Part shown: positions 1 through 8,300 of the stretch, piece by piece | Position numbering within the stretch: position 1 is the stretch's first letter | Layout of the letters: each line of letters starts with the position of its first letter | Assembly: GCF_042679605.1 (NCBI RefSeq) | Contig: NZ_JBHTMU010000007.1 | Coordinates: 62,001-126,000 of the forward strand | Direction of reading: 5' to 3' | DNA length: 64,000 nucleotides | Source: Litorisediminicola beolgyonensis | GTDB taxonomy: Bacteria > Pseudomonadota > Alphaproteobacteria > Rhodobacterales > Rhodobacteraceae | Translations under genes and position numbers: made by a program | The notes under the pieces: model-generated | Seen by the model: only the letters and a program-made list of their open reading frames with translations | The model's database searches: none | What the model was told of the DNA's origin: nothing

Positions 1-1187
1 GGTCGGCGCTCGCCCTGCCGCCGTTCCTGACGCTGGTCCTCAAGGCGGTGTCTCGGCTGCGAATGGGCCCGGTCGGAGACTGGCTCATCGCCGACGGACG
101 CCAACAGGTCCCGGCCCTGTCGCTGGCGCTGATGGCGCTGCTGCTGGCGCTCGCGGCGAATATCGGCGTGGGCACGATGGTCGGCTCCTTCCGCACCACC
201 TTCACCGGCTGGCTCGACCAGAGGCTGGCGGCCGAGCTTTACGTCACCGCCCCCGATGCCGAAACCGCCGCCGAGGTGCGCGCCCTGGCCGAGGCGCGCG
301 CTCGTGCCGTCCTGCCGATCTGGTCCGTCGAGACGACGCTGCGCGGACAACCCGGCGATGTCTACGGCATCGTCGATGACGCGACCTATCGCGACAACTG
401 GCCGCTCCTCTCGGCGACCGGGGACGTGTGGGATCGGCTGGCCGCGGGCGACGCAGCGCTCGTGAACGAGCAACTGGCCCGCCGCGAGGATCTCGCGCTC
501 GGTGACGAGATCGCCATTCTTGACGGCTGGCGTCTGCCGATTGCCGGGATTTACTCGGATTACGGCAATCCCGAAGCTCAGGCCTTCGTCGCGGCTGAGG
601 CCCTGGCCGCGCGCGTCCCGCCGGAACCGAGGCTGCGCTTCGCGATCCGCATCGACCCCGAGGCCGCGCCCGCGCTGGCGCAGGAATTGCTGGAGAAGAC
701 CGCCCTGCCCCCGGCAGGTCTTCTCAATCAGGCCGAGGTCAAGCGCCGGTCGCTGCAGGTCTTCGACCGGACGTTCCTCGTGACCGGCAGCCTGAACGTG
801 ATGACGCTCGGCGTCGCTGGCTTCGCCATGCTGACCGCGCTCCTGACGCTCGCGGATCGGCGCTTGCCGCAGCTCGCCCCGGTCTGGGCCTTGGGCCTCA
901 CCCCCCGCCGCCTCGCGACGCTTGAGCTGACGCGGACGGCTCTCCTGGCCGCGCTGACCTGGGCGCTGGCGGTGCCGGTCGGACTTGCCCTCGCCTGGGT
1001 GCTGCTCGCCGTCGTCAATGTCGAGGCGTTCGGCTGGCGGCTGCCCATGCGGCTCTTCCCCGGCGAGTTGCTGCGGCTCTTCTTCTGGGCCGAGGTCGCT
1101 GCGCTCGTCGCCTGCGCCTGGCCGATCCTGCGCCTGACGCGACTGCCGGCGGAGCGGCTTTTGAGGGTCTTCGCCAATGATCGCTAG
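1..1187 (+). CDS. FtsX-like ABC transporter permease, C-terminal part (partial)
   Basis: The reading frame is already open at the left edge, so this is the last 395 codons of a larger protein. A GTG at 48 is in frame but is not a convincing start. The visible part has hydrophobic segments near window residues 35-60 and, after an extracytoplasmic loop of about 200 residues, three more in the last 130 residues. This is the permease arrangement of the FtsX/LolE/MacB superfamily, which moves lipids, lipoproteins or peptides between inner membrane and periplasm. It overlaps the next gene by 11 bases, so the two are probably one operon. The substrate cannot be read from sequence. Confidence 0.75.
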   Translation, partial: SALALPPFLTLVLKAVSRLRMGPVGDWLIADGRQQVPALSLALMALLLALAANIGVGTMVGSFRTTFTGWLDQRLAAELYVTAPDAETAAEVRALAEARARAVLPIWSVETTLRGQPGDVYGIVDDATYRDNWPLLSATGDVWDRLAAGDAALVNEQLARREDLALGDEIAILDGWRLPIAGIYSDYGNPEAQAFVAAEALAARVPPEPRLRFAIRIDPEAAPALAQELLEKTALPPAGLLNQAEVKRRSLQVFDRTFLVTGSLNVMTLGVAGFAMLTALLTLADRRLPQLAPVWALGLTPRRLATLELTRTALLAALTWALAVPVGLALAWVLLAVVNVEAFGWRLPMRLFPGELLRLFFWAEVAALVACAWPILRLTRLPAERLLRVFANDR

Positions 1188-2226
1188 GACAGCCAGCCTG
1201 CTTCTCGTCATCGCCTCCGGCGCCGCCGCCCAGGGCTATGCCGGGCTCGGAACCGAGGCCGAGGGCTTCGCCGTCCCCGATCCCGATAAGCGCCTGACCT
1301 TCCCCGAGGATCACTTCCCCCATCCCGATTTCCGGATCGAATGGTGGTATATCACCGCGACGCTCGACGGGGCCGACGGGCAGGATTACGGGCTGCAATG
1401 GACGCTGTTCCGCACCGGCCTCGTGCCGCCCGGGCCCGATACGCCCGGGACCGCGTTCTGGCTAGGTCACGCCGCGGTCACCAGCGCCGAGACGCATCTT
1501 GCGACCGAACGGTTCGGCCGCGGCGATCTGGGCCAGGCGGGCGTGACCGAGCCGTTCGAGGCCTTTATCGACGATTGGGTCTTCACCTCGACCGCCGAGC
1601 CGGGCGCGGACCCGTTCTCGGCCGCGCGGCTCACCGCCCGGGGCACTGAGTTTTCCTACGACGTCGCGCTGACAGCGGAAGGTCCGCTCGTCCTTCAGGG
1701 AGACGCGGGCTACTCGGTAAAATCCGAGAGCGGCCAGTCGAGCTACTATTACTCGCAACCCTTCTACGCGGTGGACGGCACGCTCTCCCTGCCCTCGGGG
1801 ACGGTCGAGGTCACTGGATCGGCGTGGCTCGACCGGGAATGGTCCTCGCAGCCCCTGGCCGAGGATCAGGACGGCTGGGACTGGTTTTCGCTTTCCTTCG
1901 ACGATGGCGCAAAGCTGATGGCCTTCGGTTTGCGCGACAGCTCGGGCGGCCACTTCACCTCTGCCACCTGGATCGAGCCGGACGGCACGCCCACGCCCTA
2001 TGGCAACGGCGCGGTGCGGGTGACCGCGCTTGAGACGGCCCAAGTTGCCAAACGCGAGATACCGGTGAGGTGGCGTGTCGAATTGCCAGAGCGCGGCCTC
2101 GATATCGAGACCGCGCCCTTGAACCGCGATGCGTGGATGGACCTGACCTTTTCCTACTGGGAAGGTCCGATCCGGGTGAGCGGCACGCACCCGGGACGCG
2201 GCTATCTGGAGATGACCGGCTACTGA
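1177..2226 (+). CDS. AttH/CrtC-type lipocalin-like exported protein
   Basis: This is a 349-residue protein with an N-terminal signal peptide ending near AAAQG. It contains the family hallmark IEWWYITATL around residue 53 and a WLDREWSSQ motif in the second half. These motifs belong to the AttH/CrtC double-lipocalin family, which includes carotenoid hydratases and proteins encoded next to FtsX-type permeases. It starts inside the end of the permease gene, so translation is likely coupled. I infer a periplasmic partner of that transporter rather than a carotenoid enzyme, because no carotenoid genes are nearby. The exact ligand is unknown. Confidence 0.75.
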   Translation: MIARTASLLLVIASGAAAQGYAGLGTEAEGFAVPDPDKRLTFPEDHFPHPDFRIEWWYITATLDGADGQDYGLQWTLFRTGLVPPGPDTPGTAFWLGHAAVTSAETHLATERFGRGDLGQAGVTEPFEAFIDDWVFTSTAEPGADPFSAARLTARGTEFSYDVALTAEGPLVLQGDAGYSVKSESGQSSYYYSQPFYAVDGTLSLPSGTVEVTGSAWLDREWSSQPLAEDQDGWDWFSLSFDDGAKLMAFGLRDSSGGHFTSATWIEPDGTPTPYGNGAVRVTALETAQVAKREIPVRWRVELPERGLDIETAPLNRDAWMDLTFSYWEGPIRVSGTHPGRGYLEMTGY

Positions 2227-2256
2227 GCGCGGCGGGGCGTCCCGCTGCGCAGCAGA

Positions 2257-3810
2257 TCAGTTGGCGCCGGCGATGGCGCTGTCGACCGCGTTGATGAAGG
2301 CCAGTTGCCGCGAACGGACCTCGGCCTGGTCGATCCCCTCGCCAAGCTCGGCCAGGGCGTTGCAATAGATCGAGGTCAGCGCCGTCACCTTGCGGGAATA
2401 ATCCGCTTCCGGCAGGTCGGGACCGAGCTTGTCGACCGCGTCGGGCAGCTGATCCGAGGTCAGGTCCTCTGTCGCCATCGCGGTCACCCGCTCGCGCAGG
2501 CTGTCCGAGATGATGTCCGCATCGCCTGTCGGGCAGGTCTCGGCGAGCGCGACGCGCGGGTCTTCCTGCACGTTGTTGCGACGCCCATCGACCAGGGCGG
2601 CGTTGGCGAGTCGCGCGCCGTCATTGTCCCAGGCGCGGCGGATGTAGTTGGTGACGTCCGCGATCTCTTCATCGTTCAGCACGTCCGCGAAGGCTGGCAT
2701 GGCGCCGAAGCCGCGACGGGGCGCGATGCCGCCCAGAAGCACATTCACCACGTTGGTCGGCGATGCAGCCGTCACGCCGCCATTGTTGACCAGACGCGCG
2801 GCGATGTCCTGATTGCCCCGGCCATCCTCGCCGTGGCAGGTCGCGCAATTGCTCTCGTAGACCGCAAGGCCGCGGTCGAAGGCCTCGTCCGACAGCGCCT
2901 CCAGCTCGGGTGCCTCGCCCTCGGGATCATCCTCGGCCCGCTTCAGGATATAAGCAGCGATCGCTTCGACATCCTCGGGTTTGGCGTCGTAGAGCGATGT
3001 CGTGACCTGCGCCATCGCTCCGAAGGCCGCCAGCCCGTCGGGATGCGTGTCGGAGAGGAACGCGGTCAGGACCTCCTGGTCGAATTTCGCGAGCTTCGAC
3101 CCGGCGCTGCCCGAGATGTTGGGCGCATACCAGCCATCGACGGACGCGCCCTGGTAGGGCCGGTTCTCGAGCGGGCCGCCGATGGAGTTCCGCGGCGTGT
3201 GGCAGCTGGCGCAATGGACCAGCCCCTCGGCAAGATACATGCCGCGGTTGACCTGGTCGTTGTAATCGGGGTTCGGCTCGAACCGCGCCGGTTCGAAATA
3301 CATCGCCTTCCAGACCGAGAGCGCGCGCCGCAGGTTGTAGGGGAACGGCAGTTGCACCGTGTCCACCTCGTTCCGCACCGGGGTCACCGATTGGAAATAG
3401 GCCCAGAGCGCGTCGATATCCTCGTCCGTCAGCTTGGTGAAATGCATGTAGGGCATCGCCGGGTAGAGCGGCTCGCCCTCCTCGTTGACACCGCGCCGCA
3501 GGGCGCCTTCGAAATCGTCGCGGCTCCACGAGCCGATGCCGGTCTCTTCGTCCGGAGTGATGTTCGGTCCGATCAGAACCCCGAACGGGGTGTTGATCCG
3601 GACGCCGCCTGCAAACGCCTCGCCTCCCTCGACCTGATGGCAATGCGAACAGCCGCCGAGCTGCGCCAGGTAAGCGCCGCGTTCTGCCGCGCCCTGCGTG
3701 TCCATCGCCTGGGATTTGGTCGCGTCGCTATGCTGCTCGGCTGCGAGCGAGACGGGCGTGAGCGCGGTCGCCAGAAGGAGCGACAGGCTGAGGCGGGACA
3801 ATAAGGGCAT
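2257..3810 (-). CDS. tri-heme cytochrome c with C-terminal extension
   Basis: This is a periplasmic c-type cytochrome of 517 residues. The start at 3810 is chosen because it gives a clean signal peptide ending near residue 24; the frame is open further upstream, into the tRNA. Three heme attachment motifs are visible: CSHCH at 54-58, CASCH at 200-204 and CATCH at 322-326. The spacing matches the cytochrome subunit of membrane alcohol/aldehyde or gluconate dehydrogenases, which passes electrons to quinone or terminal oxidases. No dehydrogenase subunit is adjacent, so its partner is unknown. About 115 residues follow the third heme domain and contain two further cysteines outside heme motifs. 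Confidence 0.8.
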   Translation of the reverse strand: MPLLSRLSLSLLLATALTPVSLAAEQHSDATKSQAMDTQGAAERGAYLAQLGGCSHCHQVEGGEAFAGGVRINTPFGVLIGPNITPDEETGIGSWSRDDFEGALRRGVNEEGEPLYPAMPYMHFTKLTDEDIDALWAYFQSVTPVRNEVDTVQLPFPYNLRRALSVWKAMYFEPARFEPNPDYNDQVNRGMYLAEGLVHCASCHTPRNSIGGPLENRPYQGASVDGWYAPNISGSAGSKLAKFDQEVLTAFLSDTHPDGLAAFGAMAQVTTSLYDAKPEDVEAIAAYILKRAEDDPEGEAPELEALSDEAFDRGLAVYESNCATCHGEDGRGNQDIAARLVNNGGVTAASPTNVVNVLLGGIAPRRGFGAMPAFADVLNDEEIADVTNYIRRAWDNDGARLANAALVDGRRNNVQEDPRVALAETCPTGDADIISDSLRERVTAMATEDLTSDQLPDAVDKLGPDLPEADYSRKVTALTSIYCNALAELGEGIDQAEVRSRQLAFINAVDSAIAGAN

Positions 3811-3991
3811 GGTGCATCCGATCAACTGGGTAAGGATCTTCCCGAAGGAACCCTGAAGACACATCTTTGTTCCGCGCCCGTGACTGCGCGGCGCGGTCCT
3901 TTCGGACATCGTGAAGATGCGGCGCTCGGGCGACTGGATGCCTCCCGCAGACAGCGACCGAGCGTGCGTCGGATAAGTTATTGGAAAGACG

Positions 3992-4067
<76 letters not shown>

Positions 4068-4116
4068 ATCGGCGCTTATCTGCCCGAGCCCGACGGCGAG
4101 CGCAAGAGCGCCCGGG

Positions 4117-4578
4117 TCAGGCGTCGTCGAGCCAGCGGCGCGGTCCCGGCCCGTCTTTCGACAGCGCGTCCGAGGGGTTGTAGAGCGGGCAGGCCTCGAG
4201 CGAGAGGCAGCCGCACCCGATGCATTGATCAAGCCGGTCGCGCATCCGCATCAGGAGCGCGAGACGCCGGTCGAGGCGCGCGCGCCATTCGGTCGACACG
4301 GCGGCCCAATCCGCCTTGCCCAAAGGGCGGTCGCACGGCAGGTCCTTCAGCATGTCGCGACATTCGGCCAGGGAAATGCCGAGCGACTGCGCGACGCGGA
4401 TGACGGCCACCCGCCGCAATTCCCGCCGGTCATAACGCCGATGATTGGCCGCGGTGCGCCAGCTCTCGATCAGGCCTTCGCTCTCGTAAAAATGCAGCGT
4501 CGAGACCGGGACCCCGGCGCGCCGGGCCATCTCGCCGACGCTGAGGTCGTTCGGCACGGCTTTGGGATGTCGCGACAT
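4117..4578 (-). CDS. soxR: redox-sensitive transcriptional activator SoxR
   Basis: This is a 153-residue MerR-family regulator. An N-terminal winged helix (about residues 11-78) is followed by a dimerisation helix and a C-terminal cysteine cluster C119-IG-C122-G-C124-LSLEA-C130. That CX2CXCX5C spacing is diagnostic of the [2Fe-2S] cluster of SoxR. Oxidation of the cluster by superoxide or redox-cycling compounds makes SoxR activate promoters with an over-long spacer. A canonical SoxR box lies just upstream, between this gene and a divergent DUF1127 gene. That small gene is the only evident nearby target. Confidence 0.93.
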   Translation of the reverse strand: MSRHPKAVPNDLSVGEMARRAGVPVSTLHFYESEGLIESWRTAANHRRYDRRELRRVAVIRVAQSLGISLAECRDMLKDLPCDRPLGKADWAAVSTEWRARLDRRLALLMRMRDRLDQCIGCGCLSLEACPLYNPSDALSKDGPGPRRWLDDA

Positions 4579-4585
4579 TTTACGC

Positions 4586-4616
4586 TTGACCTCAAGTTCA
4601 CTTGAGGTCCGAGGCT
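4586..4616 (+). promoter_or_regulatory. SoxR box in a divergent promoter
   Basis: A -35 like TTGACC at 4586-4591 runs into the dyad CCTCAAGTTCACTTGAGG at 4590-4607. A GAGGCT at 4611-4616 would be a -10 with a 19-base spacer. The dyad matches the known SoxR operator (CCTCAAGTTNACTTGAGG), and the long spacer is typical of MerR-family activated promoters. It points rightward to the DUF1127 gene and lies close enough to soxR to allow autoregulation. Confidence 0.85.
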
Positions 4617-4650
4617 ACCTGTCTCGCAGCCGAATGCAAGGAGACACGCC

Positions 4651-4806
4651 ATGCCCCGCCTCCCCCTCTTCCGAGACATCCGCCATCGCCGGCGCGTCGC
4701 GGCCCTCGCGGCCGATCGCAGGCTCCTGCGCGATATCGGGCTGACCGCCGATGCCGACGAGATTAACGCAGCCCAAAGGCGCGCTTTCACAGAAAAGGAA
4801 CAGTGA
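4651..4806 (+). CDS. DUF1127-type small basic protein under SoxR control
   Basis: This 51-residue protein has a good ribosome binding site (AAGGAG at 4638-4643). It is arginine-rich, and the segment ADRRLLRDIGLTADADE matches the LxxxxDRxLxDIGL signature of DUF1127/YjiS-like microproteins. The family fact used here, from memory, is that a DUF1127 protein of Rhodobacter sphaeroides (CcaF1) acts as an RNA chaperone in stress responses. The SoxR box directly upstream suggests induction by redox stress, which is an inference. It is the first gene rightward from that promoter. Confidence 0.8.
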   Translation: MPRLPLFRDIRHRRRVAALAADRRLLRDIGLTADADEINAAQRRAFTEKEQ

Positions 4807-4807
4807 G

Positions 4808-4954
4808 ATGAGGCGATCCCGGGAAACGCTCGCAACGCGGGTCGAGGACGAGGTTCAGAGCCTCGCGCTGGCCGACAAACTCGCCTGCCTTGCCGCGCGG
4901 AAAGAGAAAGGGCGCGCCGACAACGGCACGCCCTTTCGGAAACCTGGTGGGTGA
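4808..4954 (+). CDS. possible 48-residue ORF after the DUF1127 gene
   Basis: The ATG follows the DUF1127 stop codon by one base and has AAGGAA about six bases upstream, which would allow coupled translation. The predicted protein is charged (start MRRSRETLATRVEDE) and matches no family I recognise. Its last third runs through a strong hairpin and into the 3' end of the opposing tRNA-Val, so it may be non-coding. Treat it as a candidate only. Confidence 0.3.
   Translation: MRRSRETLATRVEDEVQSLALADKLACLAARKEKGRADNGTPFRKPGG
4907..4936 (-). terminator. hairpin downstream of tRNA-Val(CAC)
   Basis: A 12-base stem (AAAGGGCGCGCC against GGCACGCCCTTT, one mismatch) with a six-base loop lies directly beyond the 3' end of the minus-strand tRNA. 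It could also end the rightward SoxR-controlled transcript. Confidence 0.6.
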
Positions 4955-5019
4955 TAAGAGATTCGAACTCCTGACATCTTCGATGTGAACGAAGCGCTCT
5001 ACCACTGAGCTAATCACCC
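4945..5019 (-). tRNA. tRNA-Val (anticodon CAC)
   Basis: The minus strand gives a cloverleaf with acceptor GGGTGAT/ATCACCC, anticodon stem CTTCG/CGAAG and loop TTCACAT, so the anticodon is CAC and it reads GUG. CCA is encoded. The acceptor and anticodon stems are identical to those of the neighbouring tRNA-Val(TAC), while the T arm differs, so the two are diverged paralogues. Confidence 0.95.
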
Positions 5020-5032
5020 GGTGGGGCGTCTC

Positions 5033-5527
5033 TTAGCCGTCCTCGCCGACCTGTGCAAGAGCCCTGTCCGCGTCACTCGCGGCGGGTTCGCTCTGCCGGA
5101 TCCGGGTCACCATGACCTGCGCCCCGGCGGCCTGTTTGACCTTCTGAACCTTGATCTTGCCGAAGGGTTCGAGGTTCAGTTCACGCCCTTCCGAGAGCGC
5201 TTCGCCCAGGACCGCAAGCGCCGCCTCGAGCACGGGTTTCACGTCGCGCTTCTTGAGGCCCGAGCGTTCGACGACCGCGTCGATCAGCTCTTTCTTCTTG
5301 AACTCCGGCAAGAGCGCGCGCGGCATCCGCGACGGATCGAGCGTCGCCTCGACCGCCTGGTCGATGGCATCGGAGCCCTCGGGCACCGCTTCCGGCAAGG
5401 CCGGTCCGGCATCGAGTTGGAACGATGTCGGCGCGCCGGGTTTGAGCGTCGCGGCTTTGCCCGCCGGTTTGGACTGGGTCGACCGGGATTTCGACGTGGA
5501 TGTCTTGCGTGCTTTGTTTCCGCTCAT
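5033..5527 (-). CDS. HU-family DNA-binding protein with basic N-terminal extension
   Basis: The ATG at 5527 has an AAGGGG ribosome binding site, giving 164 residues. The C-terminal half (about residues 75-150) has the HU/IHF pattern: helices KKELIDAVVERSGLKKRD and VLEAALAVLGEALSEG, then the strand NLEPFGKIKV. The first 50 residues are rich in lysine, serine, threonine and alanine and low in structure, like an H1-type tail. HU proteins compact and bend DNA. The gene follows lon on the same strand, a common order for hupB-type genes. The tail is unlike standard 90-residue HU. Confidence 0.8.
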   Translation of the reverse strand: MSGNKARKTSTSKSRSTQSKPAGKAATLKPGAPTSFQLDAGPALPEAVPEGSDAIDQAVEATLDPSRMPRALLPEFKKKELIDAVVERSGLKKRDVKPVLEAALAVLGEALSEGRELNLEPFGKIKVQKVKQAAGAQVMVTRIRQSEPAASDADRALAQVGEDG

Positions 5528-5652
5528 GCCTGATGCCCCTTGGCTGGGTCCGGCGCAGGTTGGCCTGCGTCTCGGGAATTGCTCGATGGCGGAGAGGGTA
5601 GCAAAGAACCCCGATGTTTCAAAAAGCAAAATGGGATGGGTTTGACACGAAA

Positions 5653-5678
5653 CCGCCCCGAACTTGCGTCCGGGGCGG
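5653..5678 (-). terminator. hairpin after lon
   Basis: CCGCCCCG at 5653-5660 pairs with CGGGGCGG at 5671-5678 around a ten-base loop, 24 bases beyond the lon stop codon. The T run after it is short (TTTCG), so it may be partly read through into the HU-like gene. Confidence 0.55.
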
Positions 5679-5701
5679 CTGATTTCCGGCGTTTTGACCG
5701 A

Positions 5702-8107
5702 TCAGTGCGCGGTTGCGCCGATCTCGGTCTCGGCCTGGGCCTTGGCTGCGGCGGCGGCCTCTTCGGCCTCCTCATCCCAGTCCACGGCGACGGGTTCGCG
5801 GGTCAGCGCGAGCTTCAGCACCTCGGAGACGTGCTTGACCGGGATGATTTCCAGCCCGTTCTTCACGTTGTCGGGCAGCTCGGCCAGGTCCTTCTCGTTC
5901 TCCTCGGGGATCAGAACCGTCTTGATCCCGCCCCGCAGAGCCGCGAGCAGCTTCTCCTTGAGCCCGCCGATGGCGCTCGCGTTGCCGCGCAGCGTCACCT
6001 CGCCGGTCATGGCGATGTCCTTGCGCACCGGGATACCGGTCAGCACGGACACGATGGCCGTGACCATCGCCAGACCCGCCGACGGACCATCCTTGGGCGT
6101 CGCGCCGTCGGGCACGTGCACGTGGATGTCCCACTTCTCGAAGCGCGGCGGCTTCACCCCGATCTGGGGAGAGATCGACCGCACATAGGACGACGCCGCG
6201 TCGATCGACTCCTTCATCACGTCGCCGAGCTTGCCGGTGGTCTTCATCCGGCCTTTGCCCGGCAGGCGCAGCGCCTCGATATGGAGAAGGTCGCCCCCGA
6301 CCGAGGTATAGGCCAGACCGGTCACGACGCCGACCTGGTTGTCCTCTTCGGCCAGGCCGTAGCGATGCTTCCGCACACCCAGGAAATCGGGAAGGTTCTC
6401 GGGGGTGACCACGACCTTCTCGGCTTCCTTCTTCACGATCAGGGTCACCGCCTTGCGGGCCAGCTTGGCGATCTCGCGCTCGAGGTTCCGCACGCCCGCC
6501 TCGCGGGTGTAGTAGCGGACCACGTCGGTCAGAGCCTCGTCGGTGATCTCGAACTCGGTCTTCTTCAGGCCGTGGTTCTTGACCGCCTTGCCGATCAGGT
6601 GGCGCTTCGCGATCTCGGTCTTCTCGTCCTCGGTGTAGCCCGAGAGCGGGATGATCTCCATCCGGTCGAGAAGCGGCCCGGGCATGTTGTACGAGTTCGA
6701 CGTGGTGATGAACATCACGTTCGAGAGGTCGTACTCCACCTCCAGGTAGTGATCGACGAAGGTCGAGTTCTGCTCGGGATCGAGCACTTCGAGCATCGCC
6801 GAGGCCGGGTCGCCACGGAAGTCCTGACCCATCTTGTCGATCTCGTCGAGCAGGATGAGCGGGTTCGTGGTCTTGGCCTTCTTCAGCGCCTGGATGATCT
6901 TGCCGGGCATCGAGCCGATATAGGTCCGACGGTGGCCGCGGATCTCGGATTCGTCGCGCACGCCGCCGAGCGAGATGCGGATGAACTCGCGTCCCGTGGC
7001 CTTGGCGACCGACTTGCCGAGCGAGGTCTTGCCCACGCCCGGAGGGCCGACGAGGCACATGATCGGCCCCTTCAGCTTCTTCGAGCGCTGCTGCACCGCG
7101 AGATACTCGACGATCCGCTCCTTCACCTTCTCGAGGCTGTAGTGGTCGTCATCGAGGATCTGCTGCGCGCGGCCCAAGTCCTTCTTGACGCGCGAGCGGG
7201 TGCCCCACGGGATCGACAGCATCCAGTCGAGATAGTTGCGCACGACGGTCGCCTCGGCGGACATCGGGCTCATGTTCTTGAGCTTCTTCACCTCGGCCTC
7301 GGCCTTTTCGCGGGCCTCCTTCGAGAGCTTGGTCTCGGAGATGCGCTGCTCCAGTTCGGCGACCTCGTTCTGGCCGTCCTCACCGTCGCCGAGTTCCTTC
7401 TGAATGGCCTTCATCTGCTCATTCAGATAGTACTCGCGCTGGGTCCGCTCCATCTGGCTCTTGACGCGGGTCTTGATCTTCTTCTCGACCTGCAGAACCG
7501 ACATCTCGCCCTGCATGTGGCCGTAGACCTGCTCGAGCCGGTCAGACACGGCGAGGGTTTCCAGAAGCTCCTGCTTCTGGTTCACCTCGATCCCGAGATG
7601 CCCGGCCACGAGGTCGGCAAGCTTCGCCGGCTCGGTGGTCTCGCTGACGGCCGAGAGCGCCTCTTCGGGGATGTTCTTCTTGATCTTGGCATAGCGCTCG
7701 AACTCGTCGGCGACGGTGCGCACCAGCGCCTCGATCGCGGTCGCGTCGCCCGGCATCTCGGTGAGATACTCGGCCTGCGCCTCGAAGAAGCGGTCGTTTT
7801 CCAGATATTCTGTGATGCGCACGCGCGCCTGCCCCTCGACGAGAACCTTCACGGTGCCATCGGGCAGTTTCAGGAGTTGCAGCACATTGGCCAGGACGCC
7901 CGCGCGATAGATGCGGTCATCGGCCGGATCGTCCTCGGACGGGTCGATCTGGCTGGCGAGCAGGATCTGCTTGTCATGGGCCATCACCTCTTCCAGCGCG
8001 CGCACCGATTTCTCGCGGCCCACGAAGAGCGGCACGATCATGTGCGGAAACACCACGATGTCGCGGAGAGGCAGCACCGGATAGGATGTGTTGAGAGGCT
8101 CTTGCAT
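5702..8107 (-). CDS. lon: ATP-dependent Lon protease
   Basis: This is a full-length 801-residue cytosolic AAA+ serine protease. The order is N-terminal LON substrate-binding domain (from LPLRDIVVFP at residue 12), coiled coil (about 200-280), AAA+ domain with Walker A GPPGVGKTS near 354-362 and Walker B LLDEIDKM, then the protease domain with the catalytic serine in KDGPSAG near 678 and the dyad lysine in GLKEKLLAA. It degrades damaged and regulatory proteins; in alphaproteobacteria these include CcrM, which is encoded elsewhere in this window. I saw no clear heat-shock promoter upstream. Confidence 0.97.
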   Translation of the reverse strand: MQEPLNTSYPVLPLRDIVVFPHMIVPLFVGREKSVRALEEVMAHDKQILLASQIDPSEDDPADDRIYRAGVLANVLQLLKLPDGTVKVLVEGQARVRITEYLENDRFFEAQAEYLTEMPGDATAIEALVRTVADEFERYAKIKKNIPEEALSAVSETTEPAKLADLVAGHLGIEVNQKQELLETLAVSDRLEQVYGHMQGEMSVLQVEKKIKTRVKSQMERTQREYYLNEQMKAIQKELGDGEDGQNEVAELEQRISETKLSKEAREKAEAEVKKLKNMSPMSAEATVVRNYLDWMLSIPWGTRSRVKKDLGRAQQILDDDHYSLEKVKERIVEYLAVQQRSKKLKGPIMCLVGPPGVGKTSLGKSVAKATGREFIRISLGGVRDESEIRGHRRTYIGSMPGKIIQALKKAKTTNPLILLDEIDKMGQDFRGDPASAMLEVLDPEQNSTFVDHYLEVEYDLSNVMFITTSNSYNMPGPLLDRMEIIPLSGYTEDEKTEIAKRHLIGKAVKNHGLKKTEFEITDEALTDVVRYYTREAGVRNLEREIAKLARKAVTLIVKKEAEKVVVTPENLPDFLGVRKHRYGLAEEDNQVGVVTGLAYTSVGGDLLHIEALRLPGKGRMKTTGKLGDVMKESIDAASSYVRSISPQIGVKPPRFEKWDIHVHVPDGATPKDGPSAGLAMVTAIVSVLTGIPVRKDIAMTGEVTLRGNASAIGGLKEKLLAALRGGIKTVLIPEENEKDLAELPDNVKNGLEIIPVKHVSEVLKLALTREPVAVDWDEEAEEAAAAAKAQAETEIGATAH

Positions 8108-8300
8108 TCGCTTTCCTTAAATCTGGCAGAACGGCCTGGTCCCGCGTCGCGGCAACGCTCGCCGTCCCCTTCTCGGATAGTAAAGCTGGTGTCGCGAGGG
8201 GGCTAATTCAAGCTGGCGACCGGCTTTGGGCGAGCATGGCGCGGGCGTCCGGCGGACGCAAGGGGAGGAGCGCCGCAAGCCGCGTCCGGACGGATCGCCG

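Noticed and set aside
2305..3804. Long plus-strand frame opposite the tri-heme cytochrome
   Set aside because: The minus strand carries three heme motifs and a signal peptide; the plus frame has no recognisable feature.
5540..8206. Very long plus-strand frame opposite lon
   Set aside because: It is histidine-, leucine- and arginine-rich with no domain and exactly shadows the lon gene; long antisense frames are expected at this GC content.
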